Shown piece by piece: positions 6,742 through 14,272 of a stretch of 44,282 nt of DNA. A model generated the notes under the pieces. The model was not told where the DNA came from, ran no database searches, and saw only the letters and a program-made list of their open reading frames with translations. Source of the DNA: a virus; the IMG/VR virus record IMGVR_UViG_3300033145_000547, positions 1 to 44,282 of that record; one strand, 5' to 3'. The position numbers and the translations under genes are program-made. The stretch's first letter is position 1, and the number at the start of each line of letters is the position of its first letter.

Positions 6742-6958
6742 TTTTTTCTTCCTCCTTTTTATATTTTATCATCATTTCTTTTCTGATTTCTTCGTGGATG
6801 TAATCCAACATGCTGCCGTGATAGTTCTCAATTATGCGCTGACAGGCCAACTCGAAACAATCCTGCGCGAAGTTTAATTCTTCCTCAGTCCGTTCGCGCC
6901 TCTCAACTTCGAGAGAATACCTCTTCTGCCAATCTATGACTATCGCAGTTTCGCTCAT
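6677..6958 (-). CDS. Hypothetical helical protein, 93 aa
   Basis: The start MSETAIVIDWQKRYSLEVERR is chosen for the GAAGGAGGAAGAGGAAG before it. The frame is open further upstream but without signals. It is almost wholly helical and charged (RRERTEEELNFAQDCFELACQRIIENY). Its last 65 bases overlap the next gene in another frame, an unusually long overlap that leaves a low-complexity Lys/Glu tail and a final CFCQQGV. No family is recognised. Confidence 0.65.
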   Translation of the reverse strand: MSETAIVIDWQKRYSLEVERRERTEEELNFAQDCFELACQRIIENYHGSMLDYIHEEIRKEMMIKYKKEEEKNEDQGESEGANPDGCFCQQGV

Positions 6959-7049
6959 CTTCCTCTTCCTCCTTCGGTTTTGGTTTTTCCATCGCGGCGG
7001 CCAGCGCGTCAAACAACGCGACCGCGCCGCTCAATGTTTGCTCGCTCAT
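6903..7049 (-). CDS. Hypothetical protein, 48 aa
   Basis: MSEQTLSGAVALFDALAAAMEKPKPKEEEEDER... follows TAAGGAGGCGCAGG at good spacing. The first 20 residues form an amphipathic helix and the remainder is highly charged. It overlaps the next gene by 56 bases; that gene's ribosome-binding site encodes the KEEEE stretch here. No homologue is recognised. Confidence 0.55.
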   Translation of the reverse strand: MSEQTLSGAVALFDALAAAMEKPKPKEEEEDERNCDSHRLAEEVFSRS

Positions 7050-7060
7050 CCTGCGCCTCC

Positions 7061-8302
7061 TTATACGAATGACTTCCCGGTTGGGATGTAACCAGCATTG
7101 CCGCTTGTCTTAATAATATCTTCCCCCATTAGCCACTTGACAGCGATTCCTAATTCATTAAAACCTAATATTTCCAACAAGCCGACTAATTCAAACACAC
7201 TTATCAGCGCGTCATCCCCGAACACCGTCTCGATGTACTCCGCCCAGCAATCAGGAGTTTCTTTCAGACACCGCGCTTTCGAGATACGGGCCGCGCGGGG
7301 ATCGGGGGCGGGTTCGGCGTGGAGTTTGATTCGTAATCCGTTAACAGATTGAGTCGTAGAATAGTATTCGCCGCCGCCCCGATAAGCCATATTTCCCCCC
7401 TTCCTGTCTGCTATCCACTCAACTTCGTTTGTGTTATTTCTCCTTTGTGCGCGAAGTATCTTGAATTTATTTTCCCCGATCTCAAAATACCTGTCCGGGT
7501 TCTTACACCATGCCTCAAAAATCTCGGTCGGCGTTAAATACTTTCCCTCCATTTTCGCTTCCTCCTTTATCGTTGGATCGCATCTGAGATTACTAAGCTT
7601 TTCGATCATCCACGATGCGGATACCATATTCTTTTTCGGCTTTTCCTCCAGCGCATACCCCCACTCTTCGACGCCGACACGGATTATCTCGTTGAGTAGG
7701 ATATCGCAATGGTAGGCGGCCCCAGCCCAAAATCTCCCGTCAGCCTCGCGGATCGCTGTGAAGCCGTGGTTATCCCTGTGGTTGCGAGCGTGGCAATATA
7801 ACACACCGTACTTGCTCTTTCGAGACAACGGACACGAAGAGCAATTTGTTCCACCAGGGGTTTTAAATTTGGCGCAAAACGAGCAGGGCATCCAGTATTT
7901 TTCGTGATAGTTTATTTCGTTTTGGGCTATGGCGTCTTCCCTGAATCCCTGCCATTTCTTTACAGATTCCATCCACTGATCGCGTGTAAGTTTTTCCACG
8001 GTTTCCCCCTTTTTTAACCGCCAGTATGTGCCGTCGGCGAGCTTGTAAGTATCATCTACAACGGGGCTGACTAACCCCGTACAACGAACATAACATTTTC
8101 TTTTTTCACGGCTGTAAAACAAGTTCTCGAACCCCGCGCGGCGCATGTCGTCGGGGGTCGCGTGGCGGTACAGGTCTGATGTTTGTAGAAGAGAATCAAG
8201 CATATCGCTATTTCCTATGAGCGATTTCACCGCGTTGTCTGCGGCAACAACCATTATATTGTAATTGCAAAAAACCACCACATCGCCAACCTCGAATTTC
8301 AT
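7061..8302 (-). CDS. Large hypothetical protein with CxxC clusters, 413 aa; first gene of accessory operon
   Basis: This is the first gene after promoter 8433-8461 and its structured leader. ACAGGAGGCGGTTAAG precedes MKFEVGDVVVFCNYN. The N-terminus resembles small beta-barrel starts (GDVVVF). A cysteine cluster, MPCSFCAKFKTPGGTNCSSCPL, lies at about residues 138-159 and is likely metal-binding. There is also a charged central region and a helical C-terminus (LISVFELVGLLEILGFNELGIAVKWL). As the promoter-proximal gene of a phage accessory operon it may act early against the host, but that is inference. No family is recognised. Confidence 0.75.
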   Translation of the reverse strand: MKFEVGDVVVFCNYNIMVVAADNAVKSLIGNSDMLDSLLQTSDLYRHATPDDMRRAGFENLFYSREKRKCYVRCTGLVSPVVDDTYKLADGTYWRLKKGETVEKLTRDQWMESVKKWQGFREDAIAQNEINYHEKYWMPCSFCAKFKTPGGTNCSSCPLSRKSKYGVLYCHARNHRDNHGFTAIREADGRFWAGAAYHCDILLNEIIRVGVEEWGYALEEKPKKNMVSASWMIEKLSNLRCDPTIKEEAKMEGKYLTPTEIFEAWCKNPDRYFEIGENKFKILRAQRRNNTNEVEWIADRKGGNMAYRGGGEYYSTTQSVNGLRIKLHAEPAPDPRAARISKARCLKETPDCWAEYIETVFGDDALISVFELVGLLEILGFNELGIAVKWLMGEDIIKTSGNAGYIPTGKSFV

Positions 8303-8426
8303 CTTAACCGCCTCCTGTTAAAGAACGAACAACGGGGCCGCTTCCAGTACCCGCGAGAGCATGGTGAACGACCCCGCCGAACGCCCTTAAATTTTTAATT
8401 GGTGTGCTCTCGCGGGTCTTCATGAC
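8303..8426 (-). promoter_or_regulatory. Structured 5' leader A (stem plus downstream pairing, possible pseudoknot)
   Basis: Reading leftward from the predicted transcript start near 8426, ACCCGCGAGAGCA (8405-8417) and TGCTCTCGCGGGT (8349-8361) form a perfect 13-bp stem (P1) around a 43-nt loop. The loop segment CGGCGGGGTCGTT (8367-8379) can pair with AGCGGCCCCGTTG (8330-8342) just beyond the stem, giving up to 13 pairs including wobbles (P2). P1 and P2 interleave, so they form a pseudoknot or exclude each other. The loop starts CACCAATTAA. The same design recurs at 39444-39555 and 40946-41057. Confidence 0.7.
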
Positions 8427-8432
8427 AACTGC

Positions 8433-8461
8433 ATTTTACCACATTGCGAAAAGGCTGTCAA
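8433..8461 (-). promoter_or_regulatory. Sigma70-type promoter for leftward accessory operon
   Basis: TTGACA (8456-8461), a 17-bp spacer and TAAAAT (8433-8438) on the minus strand. It lies directly after the terminator of the virion/lysis operon and reads into the 413-aa gene through structured leader A. Confidence 0.88.
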
Positions 8462-8472
8462 GCAAAAAATAG

Positions 8473-8499
8473 AAAAAAGCCGCCCACGTCGGACGGCTT
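8473..8499 (-). terminator. Intrinsic terminator of the virion/lysis operon
   Basis: On the minus strand AAGCCGTCC and its complement GGGCGGCTT form a stem of about 9 pairs with one wobble, followed by TTTTTT and further U-rich sequence. It follows the 112-aa membrane protein gene by about 30 bp and insulates the accessory promoter. A second hairpin TCCGCC/GGCGGA lies at 8510-8524 without a U-run. Confidence 0.85.
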
Positions 8500-8531
8500 A
8501 ATATCTTTTTCCGCCGTTGGCGGATAAGGCT

Positions 8532-8870
8532 CTATTTGATCTTATCAGTCGTTACCTTCCTGAATCTGCGCTGAAATCGCTGAAACCAACCCTTCTTTAC
8601 CGTCTCTGTCGTCTCGCCAGCTTTTGCTATTTCAAGAACGGTGTCCAGTGTTTCAGCTACCTTGTTCGTGATTTCTTCCGGCGGCATGTTCTGGTCAAGC
8701 AAGTCCTGAATATACGACCGTTGCTTCGCGGTCAACATCTTGTTCCAGAACCACTTCGCGATAATCGTACAGAGAAAAACCGCGACCCCGACTATTGCTT
8801 TGCTTGTCGTTTCGTTTTCGAGAAGGCGGAGCAAAAGAGGGAGCAAAAACTCACTAAGAAATTCTGACAT
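8532..8870 (-). CDS. Single-pass membrane protein, holin or lysis accessory candidate, 112 aa
   Basis: MSEFLSEFLLPLLLRLLENE forms an amphipathic N-terminal helix. AIVGVAVFLCTIIAKWFW (about 25-42) is one clear membrane segment, and a charged basic tail follows (WFQRFQRRFRKVTTDKIK). Position directly after the endolysin and last in the late operon suggests a role in lysis. The gene starts 79 bp inside the endolysin gene, with GAAAGGAAGG upstream. It may be a second holin, an antiholin or a membrane regulator; the sequence does not decide. Confidence 0.7.
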   Translation of the reverse strand: MSEFLSEFLLPLLLRLLENETTSKAIVGVAVFLCTIIAKWFWNKMLTAKQRSYIQDLLDQNMPPEEITNKVAETLDTVLEIAKAGETTETVKKGWFQRFQRRFRKVTTDKIK

Positions 8871-9340
8871 GATTCATACCTTCCTTTCGGTTTCTGTTTA
8901 TTTTCTTCTTCTTCTTTCGGCTTCGGCTCGTACAGCACGCCCGGTATCAGGCCCGCTTCGCACCAGTCAGCCCGCCACGGCCATTTCCCTACCCTGCTGT
9001 AGGGACGCCCCCGCGCCTCCCATGTGCCATTTTCCCCAACTATCCCCACGTGGCACACACCTTTGGTTGTCTGCGACCGCATAAAGACCAACGCGCCTGG
9101 TGTGTGGGCGGCGGTAGCAAGGGAAATAAGCAGATTGTACCGCTTGCACATCAGATATTGATTGTAACTGCCGTCCGGGAAGTCCTCGTAACCGAGCGAT
9201 TCCATGACGTACTCGACCAACTCCGAGCAATCAAACGATGTCGGAGTCTCCGGGCACTCGAACTCCGCACCGTACCGATAAGGATACCCCCGGTACTTTT
9301 GTACCTCGCGTACAATGTCTTCACCATAGATTTTGTTCAT
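8792..9340 (-). CDS. NlpC/P60-family endolysin (peptidoglycan hydrolase), 182 aa
   Basis: The catalytic triad pattern of the NlpC/P60 papain-like fold is visible. SFDCSELVEYVM holds the nucleophile Cys38 at the start of a helix. GVCHVGIVGENG holds His97, with a third polar residue in the following strand (TWEARG, Glu108). RGYPYRYG before the Cys is also typical. These enzymes cleave peptide bonds of the peptidoglycan stem. The last 40 residues are a Lys/Glu linker and a Cys/Phe-rich tail, read through the overlap with the membrane protein gene. No signal peptide is seen, so export would need a holin. Confidence 0.85.
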   Translation of the reverse strand: MNKIYGEDIVREVQKYRGYPYRYGAEFECPETPTSFDCSELVEYVMESLGYEDFPDGSYNQYLMCKRYNLLISLATAAHTPGALVFMRSQTTKGVCHVGIVGENGTWEARGRPYSRVGKWPWRADWCEAGLIPGVLYEPKPKEEEENKQKPKGRYESCQNFLVSFCSLFCSAFSKTKRQAKQ

Positions 9341-9597
9341 TATGTCATCCTTTTGAAGAAGGCGAAGTAAGCTATCAACATTGCGATCAGGTTCGTTGCC
9401 AGCGTCGTGATGCCCGCTATTATCCCCGATCTCGCCCTCATCGCAACTACATCCTTCTCCGTATTATCTACGCGCTCATCGAGTTTTGCAACCGTTTTAC
9501 AAACTCTATTCACGTTATCCGTCTGAACATCTATCTTTTCATTAATGTATCCGATGTGTGTGTTTAACAGCGTTTCGATTGCCTCAAGATCGCTCAT
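9340..9597 (-). CDS. XhlA-like holin/hemolysin candidate, 85 aa
   Basis: A coiled-coil N-terminal region of about 50 residues (IGYINEKIDVQTDNVNRVCKTVAKLDERVDNTEKDVV) is followed by a C-terminal membrane helix, GIIAGITTLATNLIAMLIAYFAFF, and a short basic end. This is the layout of XhlA-type proteins, which work with holins and endolysins in cell lysis. The gene lies immediately upstream of the endolysin, overlaps it by one base, and is coupled to the gene before it (ATGA). Confidence 0.75.
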   Translation of the reverse strand: MSDLEAIETLLNTHIGYINEKIDVQTDNVNRVCKTVAKLDERVDNTEKDVVAMRARSGIIAGITTLATNLIAMLIAYFAFFKRMT

Positions 9598-9932
9598 AGT
9601 TCTGTCACCACCGCGTTGATATTTGCTCCTGATGATATTCCATAGATTTCCGCCGATGTCGGGCTGATTGGCTCGGCTCCGCCAGCATTGATTTTAATAC
9701 CAGCGGTAGCCATTGTTACTGTTGAGTTCCCGATATAAAGCTGCTCCGCGCCCGATGTGTTCCGTATTATGATTTTTGCTCTCGATTTGTTCTTCGCGGC
9801 TAACAATTTTGGAGCGCCACTCGTAACCTCAACAACAACCGGATCGAAAGTGTCACTGTTTTTCCACTTGACAGTTACAACGCCCTCGACCGCTTTGATT
9901 ATTGCCTTGACTATCTCGACAGGCTGTGCCAT
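9594..9932 (-). CDS. Small beta-rich virion protein candidate, 112 aa
   Basis: After a helical start (VEIVKAIIKAVEGVVTVKWKN) the protein is a beta-rich domain with SRAKIIIRNTSGAEQLYIGNSTVTMATAG and AEPISPTSAEIYGISSGANINAVVTEL. This pattern is common in small phage surface proteins such as fibre or decoration modules. It sits between the giant ejection-type protein (one-base overlap) and the lysis genes. Virion location is inferred from context. Confidence 0.65.
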   Translation of the reverse strand: MAQPVEIVKAIIKAVEGVVTVKWKNSDTFDPVVVEVTSGAPKLLAAKNKSRAKIIIRNTSGAEQLYIGNSTVTMATAGIKINAGGAEPISPTSAEIYGISSGANINAVVTEL

Positions 9933-12900
9933 TATTGCGACCTTTTCTTGTAATTATTATACGCATCATTGGCATTTTTAGCCAATCTGTTTATTTGCTC
10001 GGCAAGCCTGTCCATATATTCACGCTTCTGCTCCCGTGTCATATATGTATATTGATGCGGGTCTTGAATCGCCTTGTAAAGCCTTATGCTTTCAGCTATA
10101 TCGCGCGAAACATCCCTCATGTATCCTTCATATATAGCAGACTTCCATCCTTTGTTTTTAATAAGATTCTTATATTTATCATAGTCTCCTTTCTGTTCTG
10201 CTATCCTTATCGAATCGTAAGCGGCCTTTGTTGATTTCATGTTGTCGTAAAACTTCTGTATATTGCGAGAATAAGTTGTCTGAAGCGGGCTTTTTCTTAT
10301 TAGCGCCCTCGCCACGGGCATAGCTTCAAGACCTCTTGCCGGTTCAACCTTCAGCTTTTCGCGCTCTACAAGCATTTCGTCTACTGCCCGCGCCGCATAG
10401 CGTCCCACACCGCCAAAAAGTTCGCTTATGGTAAAATCAAGCATGGCGGGCGACAATCCCATAGGGTCAGTAATGGTCTGGAATTTTTCGGTTATTCCTT
10501 TTGCAAGTGCTGATGTTGATGGCTTTGCCCGTAGATGCGGCGGCAAATCTTGCATGTATGGTGTTTCGATATAAGAATCAAAGAACGGGTCTTTTTTTCC
10601 AATATATCCTTTGGCAAGTCCCGCCAGCGGTGCGCCGTAAAGCAAGCTCGACGCTTGTGCCGGATTCACAAGGCGCGAAAGCACGGCTGCCGTTTCAAGA
10701 ACGCCGTCCGGGTCTTGCTCGAACGCCTGATCGAACATCCGTTCTATCATTGAGCCGCCGATGATACCAATATCAAAAGGTTTCGGTATTCTGGTATATT
10801 CGTTTACGTGCCAGTACATATCGCGCTCGACGGGATTCAAAGCCCGATACCATTCTTTGTCATGGTTCCGCGCCCACAAATATATTGAAGGAATAGTTAC
10901 AAGCTGGAACACCTTTGCGCTTACGGCCAACGGGTCTTTGACAAAAGCCCTTCCGATGGTTCGCGGGCCAGCTATCCCGGCGGTAAAGAACGGGACATAG
11001 CGGCCAACCTCACGCGCCCACGAACCCATCTCTGAAAACTTCGCGGTCGATTCCCTGAACCGCGCGGCGAATTCTCTCAGCATTGCCGGTGTCGGCTCTT
11101 TTACGTTTGCCGCCTTCATAAGCTGATTAAGCTTGTTGTTTGCAACAATATAACGCGGAGCCTGCTCTATCACGTTTGCGGCTCGATCAATCCACCTGAA
11201 CGGATTCCTGACGCCTTCCTTGAATCCGACCGTCATTGTGTTCGTGCGTGTCATTTGATTTATCATTACTTTTATGTTTTGAGGGGTCGGGTGAAGCTCC
11301 GCGCCGAACGCACCCCCGCGCTCAAGCATTTTATACCTTGTGCTTTTCCTGAGTATATCATATACAGCCGTTGGATATTCGTATGCAAACCGCATAGCTG
11401 CTTTTGTGTAAAACACGCCGGGGATTGCGCTTACTGTGTCGTCAATCACAAGAGATTGCATCAAATCTCTGACCGGATTCCTTACAAGAAAAAATTCAGG
11501 CGTCATAGTTATTCCGGCTCGTTTGACGCCTTTCAAGGACATCATCATGGATTGAAACCAGTTCGGATCAAAATATTTATGCTGTAGAACATCGGACAAA
11601 AGCTCATCCTTTATTCTGAAAGCCTGTATCACATCGTTTTGCATATATGCTATTGCATCATCAGGGAGGTCTTCAAAGCGGCGCATTATCTGATAAGATT
11701 TATTCAACATGTTTTTGAATGTTTGCTGTTCTGCTTCTTCAACAAAATCTTTGTACCCCCCGGCCTCCAATACAGATTCAAGTTTTTTCTTCATTCCCGG
11801 TAACGGTTTTGTTATTGGTATTTTTTCAATTAGATGTCCGCGCCCTTCTTTTCGCAGTGTTTCTATTGCTGTTCTGTTAAAAACTTGCCGTTCGGCAAAA
11901 GCCGCCATTCTTATGTAGTTTTCAATTACATTGATACCGACATCTCTTATTTCAAGCTGACTACCCTTGCGGCGTTTTAACGCGCTGGCTCCTTTCCGCT
12001 TTACAAAAGCCGAATCTTCCAATACGCGCATAAGTGGCACGTGCATAGGATTGGCTTTTTTCATTATCTCCACAGTTTTTGCCTTGAGAATACCTAAAGA
12101 TACTAAATTATCTAAAGCCTCATCGGATACCTTATGATGCTGTCCCGCGAGATCAACAACATCACGCGCAAGATTCGGGTTTTCTACCAAAAGCTGGTCA
12201 ACCGCTTTCTTCGTGTTCTCGCTTTTCTTGATATAATGATTCCAGTTTATGATTTTCTTTGTCTCGGCTTCGCCGCGCTTTTTAATCAATTCTCCTATAT
12301 GTGTCATTTCCGCCACATCGGAAGCCAATTCTGATAATTCTTTGTTTACTCCATCGACAGTGATTTTGTTTTTCCCCGCTATCTTTTCATAATGCGGCCC
12401 AAGTCGTTCTCTTATCACGACCATTGCTCGCTGTGTCGCGCTGTCAAGGATTTCCCTTTTTCTATATAGTTCTGCGCTGGCAGCTTTTATCGTGTCTCTG
12501 TCGGATACCCACCTGTGCCACACGCGCCCCATTATGGCGTCAGAACTACCCATCCATGACGGTATCTTTGAGGGCGTTACGATGGCCGCTGCTTCCGCCG
12601 CAAGCGTTGTTTTGCCGATAACAACTACCTGTTCGGGATCAAGAGCAATTATTGTTGGGTTTATTTCTCCTTCACTTTTTTTGAACACAACAGAATCATA
12701 GCCCCTGCTCTTTAGCCATTTCCTTCCGCGTGGAGTTATTCCCTCGATTCCGTCTTTGAATTCAAATTCTAAATCTTTTAAATCAAATGATTCTTTTTCT
12801 GTAAATTCCAGATATTCTTTTGATAATTTTCTGTTTTCGGCACCAAATACAAATGGTTTTTTTGTTTTTATGCTCAATCTGTATAAATCTTTTTGAGCAC

Positions 12901-14272
12901 CTGTCGCAAGTTGTTCTGGCCCCATTGGCCTTATAAATCTGGCGGCATACGTTGGTCTTGTTGTCGCAAATGTCGCCCCGTAATGGAATCCTTCTTTTTT
13001 CCCTATAATTTCCTCTGCCGTTGACGCTCTATATACCTCGTAAGTTCCCGGCTTTCCCGCCAACATTGGTTTTTCGGCAATCCCCGGTTTTAATTGTCCA
13101 ATATACTCTTTTGCCACAACTCTTGCAGGTGCTTCAATTCTATGTGGGCCGGTTACAACATAAGTTTCAAGATTCGCTATGTGCGTGGTTCTTATTCCGT
13201 GTTCTAAAACGTTTAGAATTTCCATTGTTTCTTTGTCGAGGGCTTCGTTAAACGGCCCTGTTATCAAATATTCTCTAACATCTTTTGGCATTTCGGCAAA
13301 ATGTTTTTCGACATAAAGCGCGGTTCTTTTTGTCGGATATTCATTTTCATAAATTTGATTTAGATTTGTTTTGCGTTTTTTCTCTACAAATTTCAAAATC
13401 TTATCGTACATCATTTCGGCTTCTTTGTATTCGGGTTCAATCGGTAGCTCAGCTAATTTCGTTTCCCTAATCCCCTTTATTCTAAACGGCTTTTTCGCCA
13501 ACCGTATCTCGCCCTTCAATGCCCTGTATGCTGGCCCCACGACTTCACCCGCCGCTCCGAACAGCATCCACGCGGGAGCCGCTTCAAGCCCGGCAATTAT
13601 ATCGCCCTCTTTTACGGATTCAAATATAGTGCCCTCTATGCCCGCCCTGACCGCGCCCTTTCCAGCGTTTGATGCAACGTGCCGCGCAATGATATTTACA
13701 GCCTGTTTTCTGGTTGCGCCTTTCAGGGATTCGGCCAACGCTACCCTGCCCGCCGACTTCAATGCCGGAACCGCCGCGCCCACCGCGCCCGCCGTCAACA
13801 CTATGGCTACGGCGTCCGGTACAAATTCGCCGATACCGCCCCATACATCCCTGCCGCCCGTTGCTTCGTATGTTTCATCGAAAGCGGCCTTTGCCGCCGA
13901 CATTTTTTCGCCCATGAATTTCTGTGTCGGCTCTTCCCACGTTGCCGGTAAAATATTTGCACCAAGATATAAACCGCCTAAAAACAAATCTGTTAATCCC
14001 TCTGCCGCCCCAATCCCCAAACGAGCCACGCCGCCGCCAACACCACCAGCAGGATGCACAAGTTCATAAGCGCGCTCCTTTAGCCCGGCCCATGACAACG
14101 CCGATGCTTCTTCTTCGGGTATTCTTATTTGGGGTTCTTCGCCTATGAATTGCGGTTCGCCGGTATAGGCTCTATATATATCTATCGGAGATTTTCCATG
14201 CGGAATTACATCTATTTTTTTTTTAGCCTTCGCGCCCAAGTAACTGTGGTATATATCTATTGGCTGTGACAC
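9932..14272 (-). CDS. Giant polyvalent/ejection-type virion protein with ART-like and LPD38-like regions, 1446 aa
   Basis: The start is a GTG after AGGAGGAATCTTTTA. Two near copies of PIDIYxxYxG lie at residues 4-13 and 29-38. Gly/Ala-rich hydrophobic stretches follow (about 80-110, 152-176 and 225-248), as in membrane-penetrating ejection proteins. Residues about 410-555 resemble the ADP-ribosyltransferase-like domain of phage polyvalent proteins: TYEVYRAST, FHYGATFATTRPTYAARF, LYRLSIKTKKPFVF and GYDSVVFKKSEGE...ALDPEQVVVIG. Residues about 900-1120 match the LPD38-like pattern (RNPVRDLMQS at 931, PFFTAGIAGPR at 1094). It lies among core proteins in the late operon, so it is probably packaged and injected. 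Enzymatic activity is inferred. Confidence 0.75.
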   Translation of the reverse strand: MSQPIDIYHSYLGAKAKKKIDVIPHGKSPIDIYRAYTGEPQFIGEEPQIRIPEEEASALSWAGLKERAYELVHPAGGVGGGVARLGIGAAEGLTDLFLGGLYLGANILPATWEEPTQKFMGEKMSAAKAAFDETYEATGGRDVWGGIGEFVPDAVAIVLTAGAVGAAVPALKSAGRVALAESLKGATRKQAVNIIARHVASNAGKGAVRAGIEGTIFESVKEGDIIAGLEAAPAWMLFGAAGEVVGPAYRALKGEIRLAKKPFRIKGIRETKLAELPIEPEYKEAEMMYDKILKFVEKKRKTNLNQIYENEYPTKRTALYVEKHFAEMPKDVREYLITGPFNEALDKETMEILNVLEHGIRTTHIANLETYVVTGPHRIEAPARVVAKEYIGQLKPGIAEKPMLAGKPGTYEVYRASTAEEIIGKKEGFHYGATFATTRPTYAARFIRPMGPEQLATGAQKDLYRLSIKTKKPFVFGAENRKLSKEYLEFTEKESFDLKDLEFEFKDGIEGITPRGRKWLKSRGYDSVVFKKSEGEINPTIIALDPEQVVVIGKTTLAAEAAAIVTPSKIPSWMGSSDAIMGRVWHRWVSDRDTIKAASAELYRKREILDSATQRAMVVIRERLGPHYEKIAGKNKITVDGVNKELSELASDVAEMTHIGELIKKRGEAETKKIINWNHYIKKSENTKKAVDQLLVENPNLARDVVDLAGQHHKVSDEALDNLVSLGILKAKTVEIMKKANPMHVPLMRVLEDSAFVKRKGASALKRRKGSQLEIRDVGINVIENYIRMAAFAERQVFNRTAIETLRKEGRGHLIEKIPITKPLPGMKKKLESVLEAGGYKDFVEEAEQQTFKNMLNKSYQIMRRFEDLPDDAIAYMQNDVIQAFRIKDELLSDVLQHKYFDPNWFQSMMMSLKGVKRAGITMTPEFFLVRNPVRDLMQSLVIDDTVSAIPGVFYTKAAMRFAYEYPTAVYDILRKSTRYKMLERGGAFGAELHPTPQNIKVMINQMTRTNTMTVGFKEGVRNPFRWIDRAANVIEQAPRYIVANNKLNQLMKAANVKEPTPAMLREFAARFRESTAKFSEMGSWAREVGRYVPFFTAGIAGPRTIGRAFVKDPLAVSAKVFQLVTIPSIYLWARNHDKEWYRALNPVERDMYWHVNEYTRIPKPFDIGIIGGSMIERMFDQAFEQDPDGVLETAAVLSRLVNPAQASSLLYGAPLAGLAKGYIGKKDPFFDSYIETPYMQDLPPHLRAKPSTSALAKGITEKFQTITDPMGLSPAMLDFTISELFGGVGRYAARAVDEMLVEREKLKVEPARGLEAMPVARALIRKSPLQTTYSRNIQKFYDNMKSTKAAYDSIRIAEQKGDYDKYKNLIKNKGWKSAIYEGYMRDVSRDIAESIRLYKAIQDPHQYTYMTREQKREYMDRLAEQINRLAKNANDAYNNYKKRSQ

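Noticed and set aside
13371-14069. Long plus-strand frame of 232 codons within the giant protein gene
   Set aside because: Shadow of a GC-rich, Ala/Gly-coding stretch; no initiation signal and protein composition is random-like.
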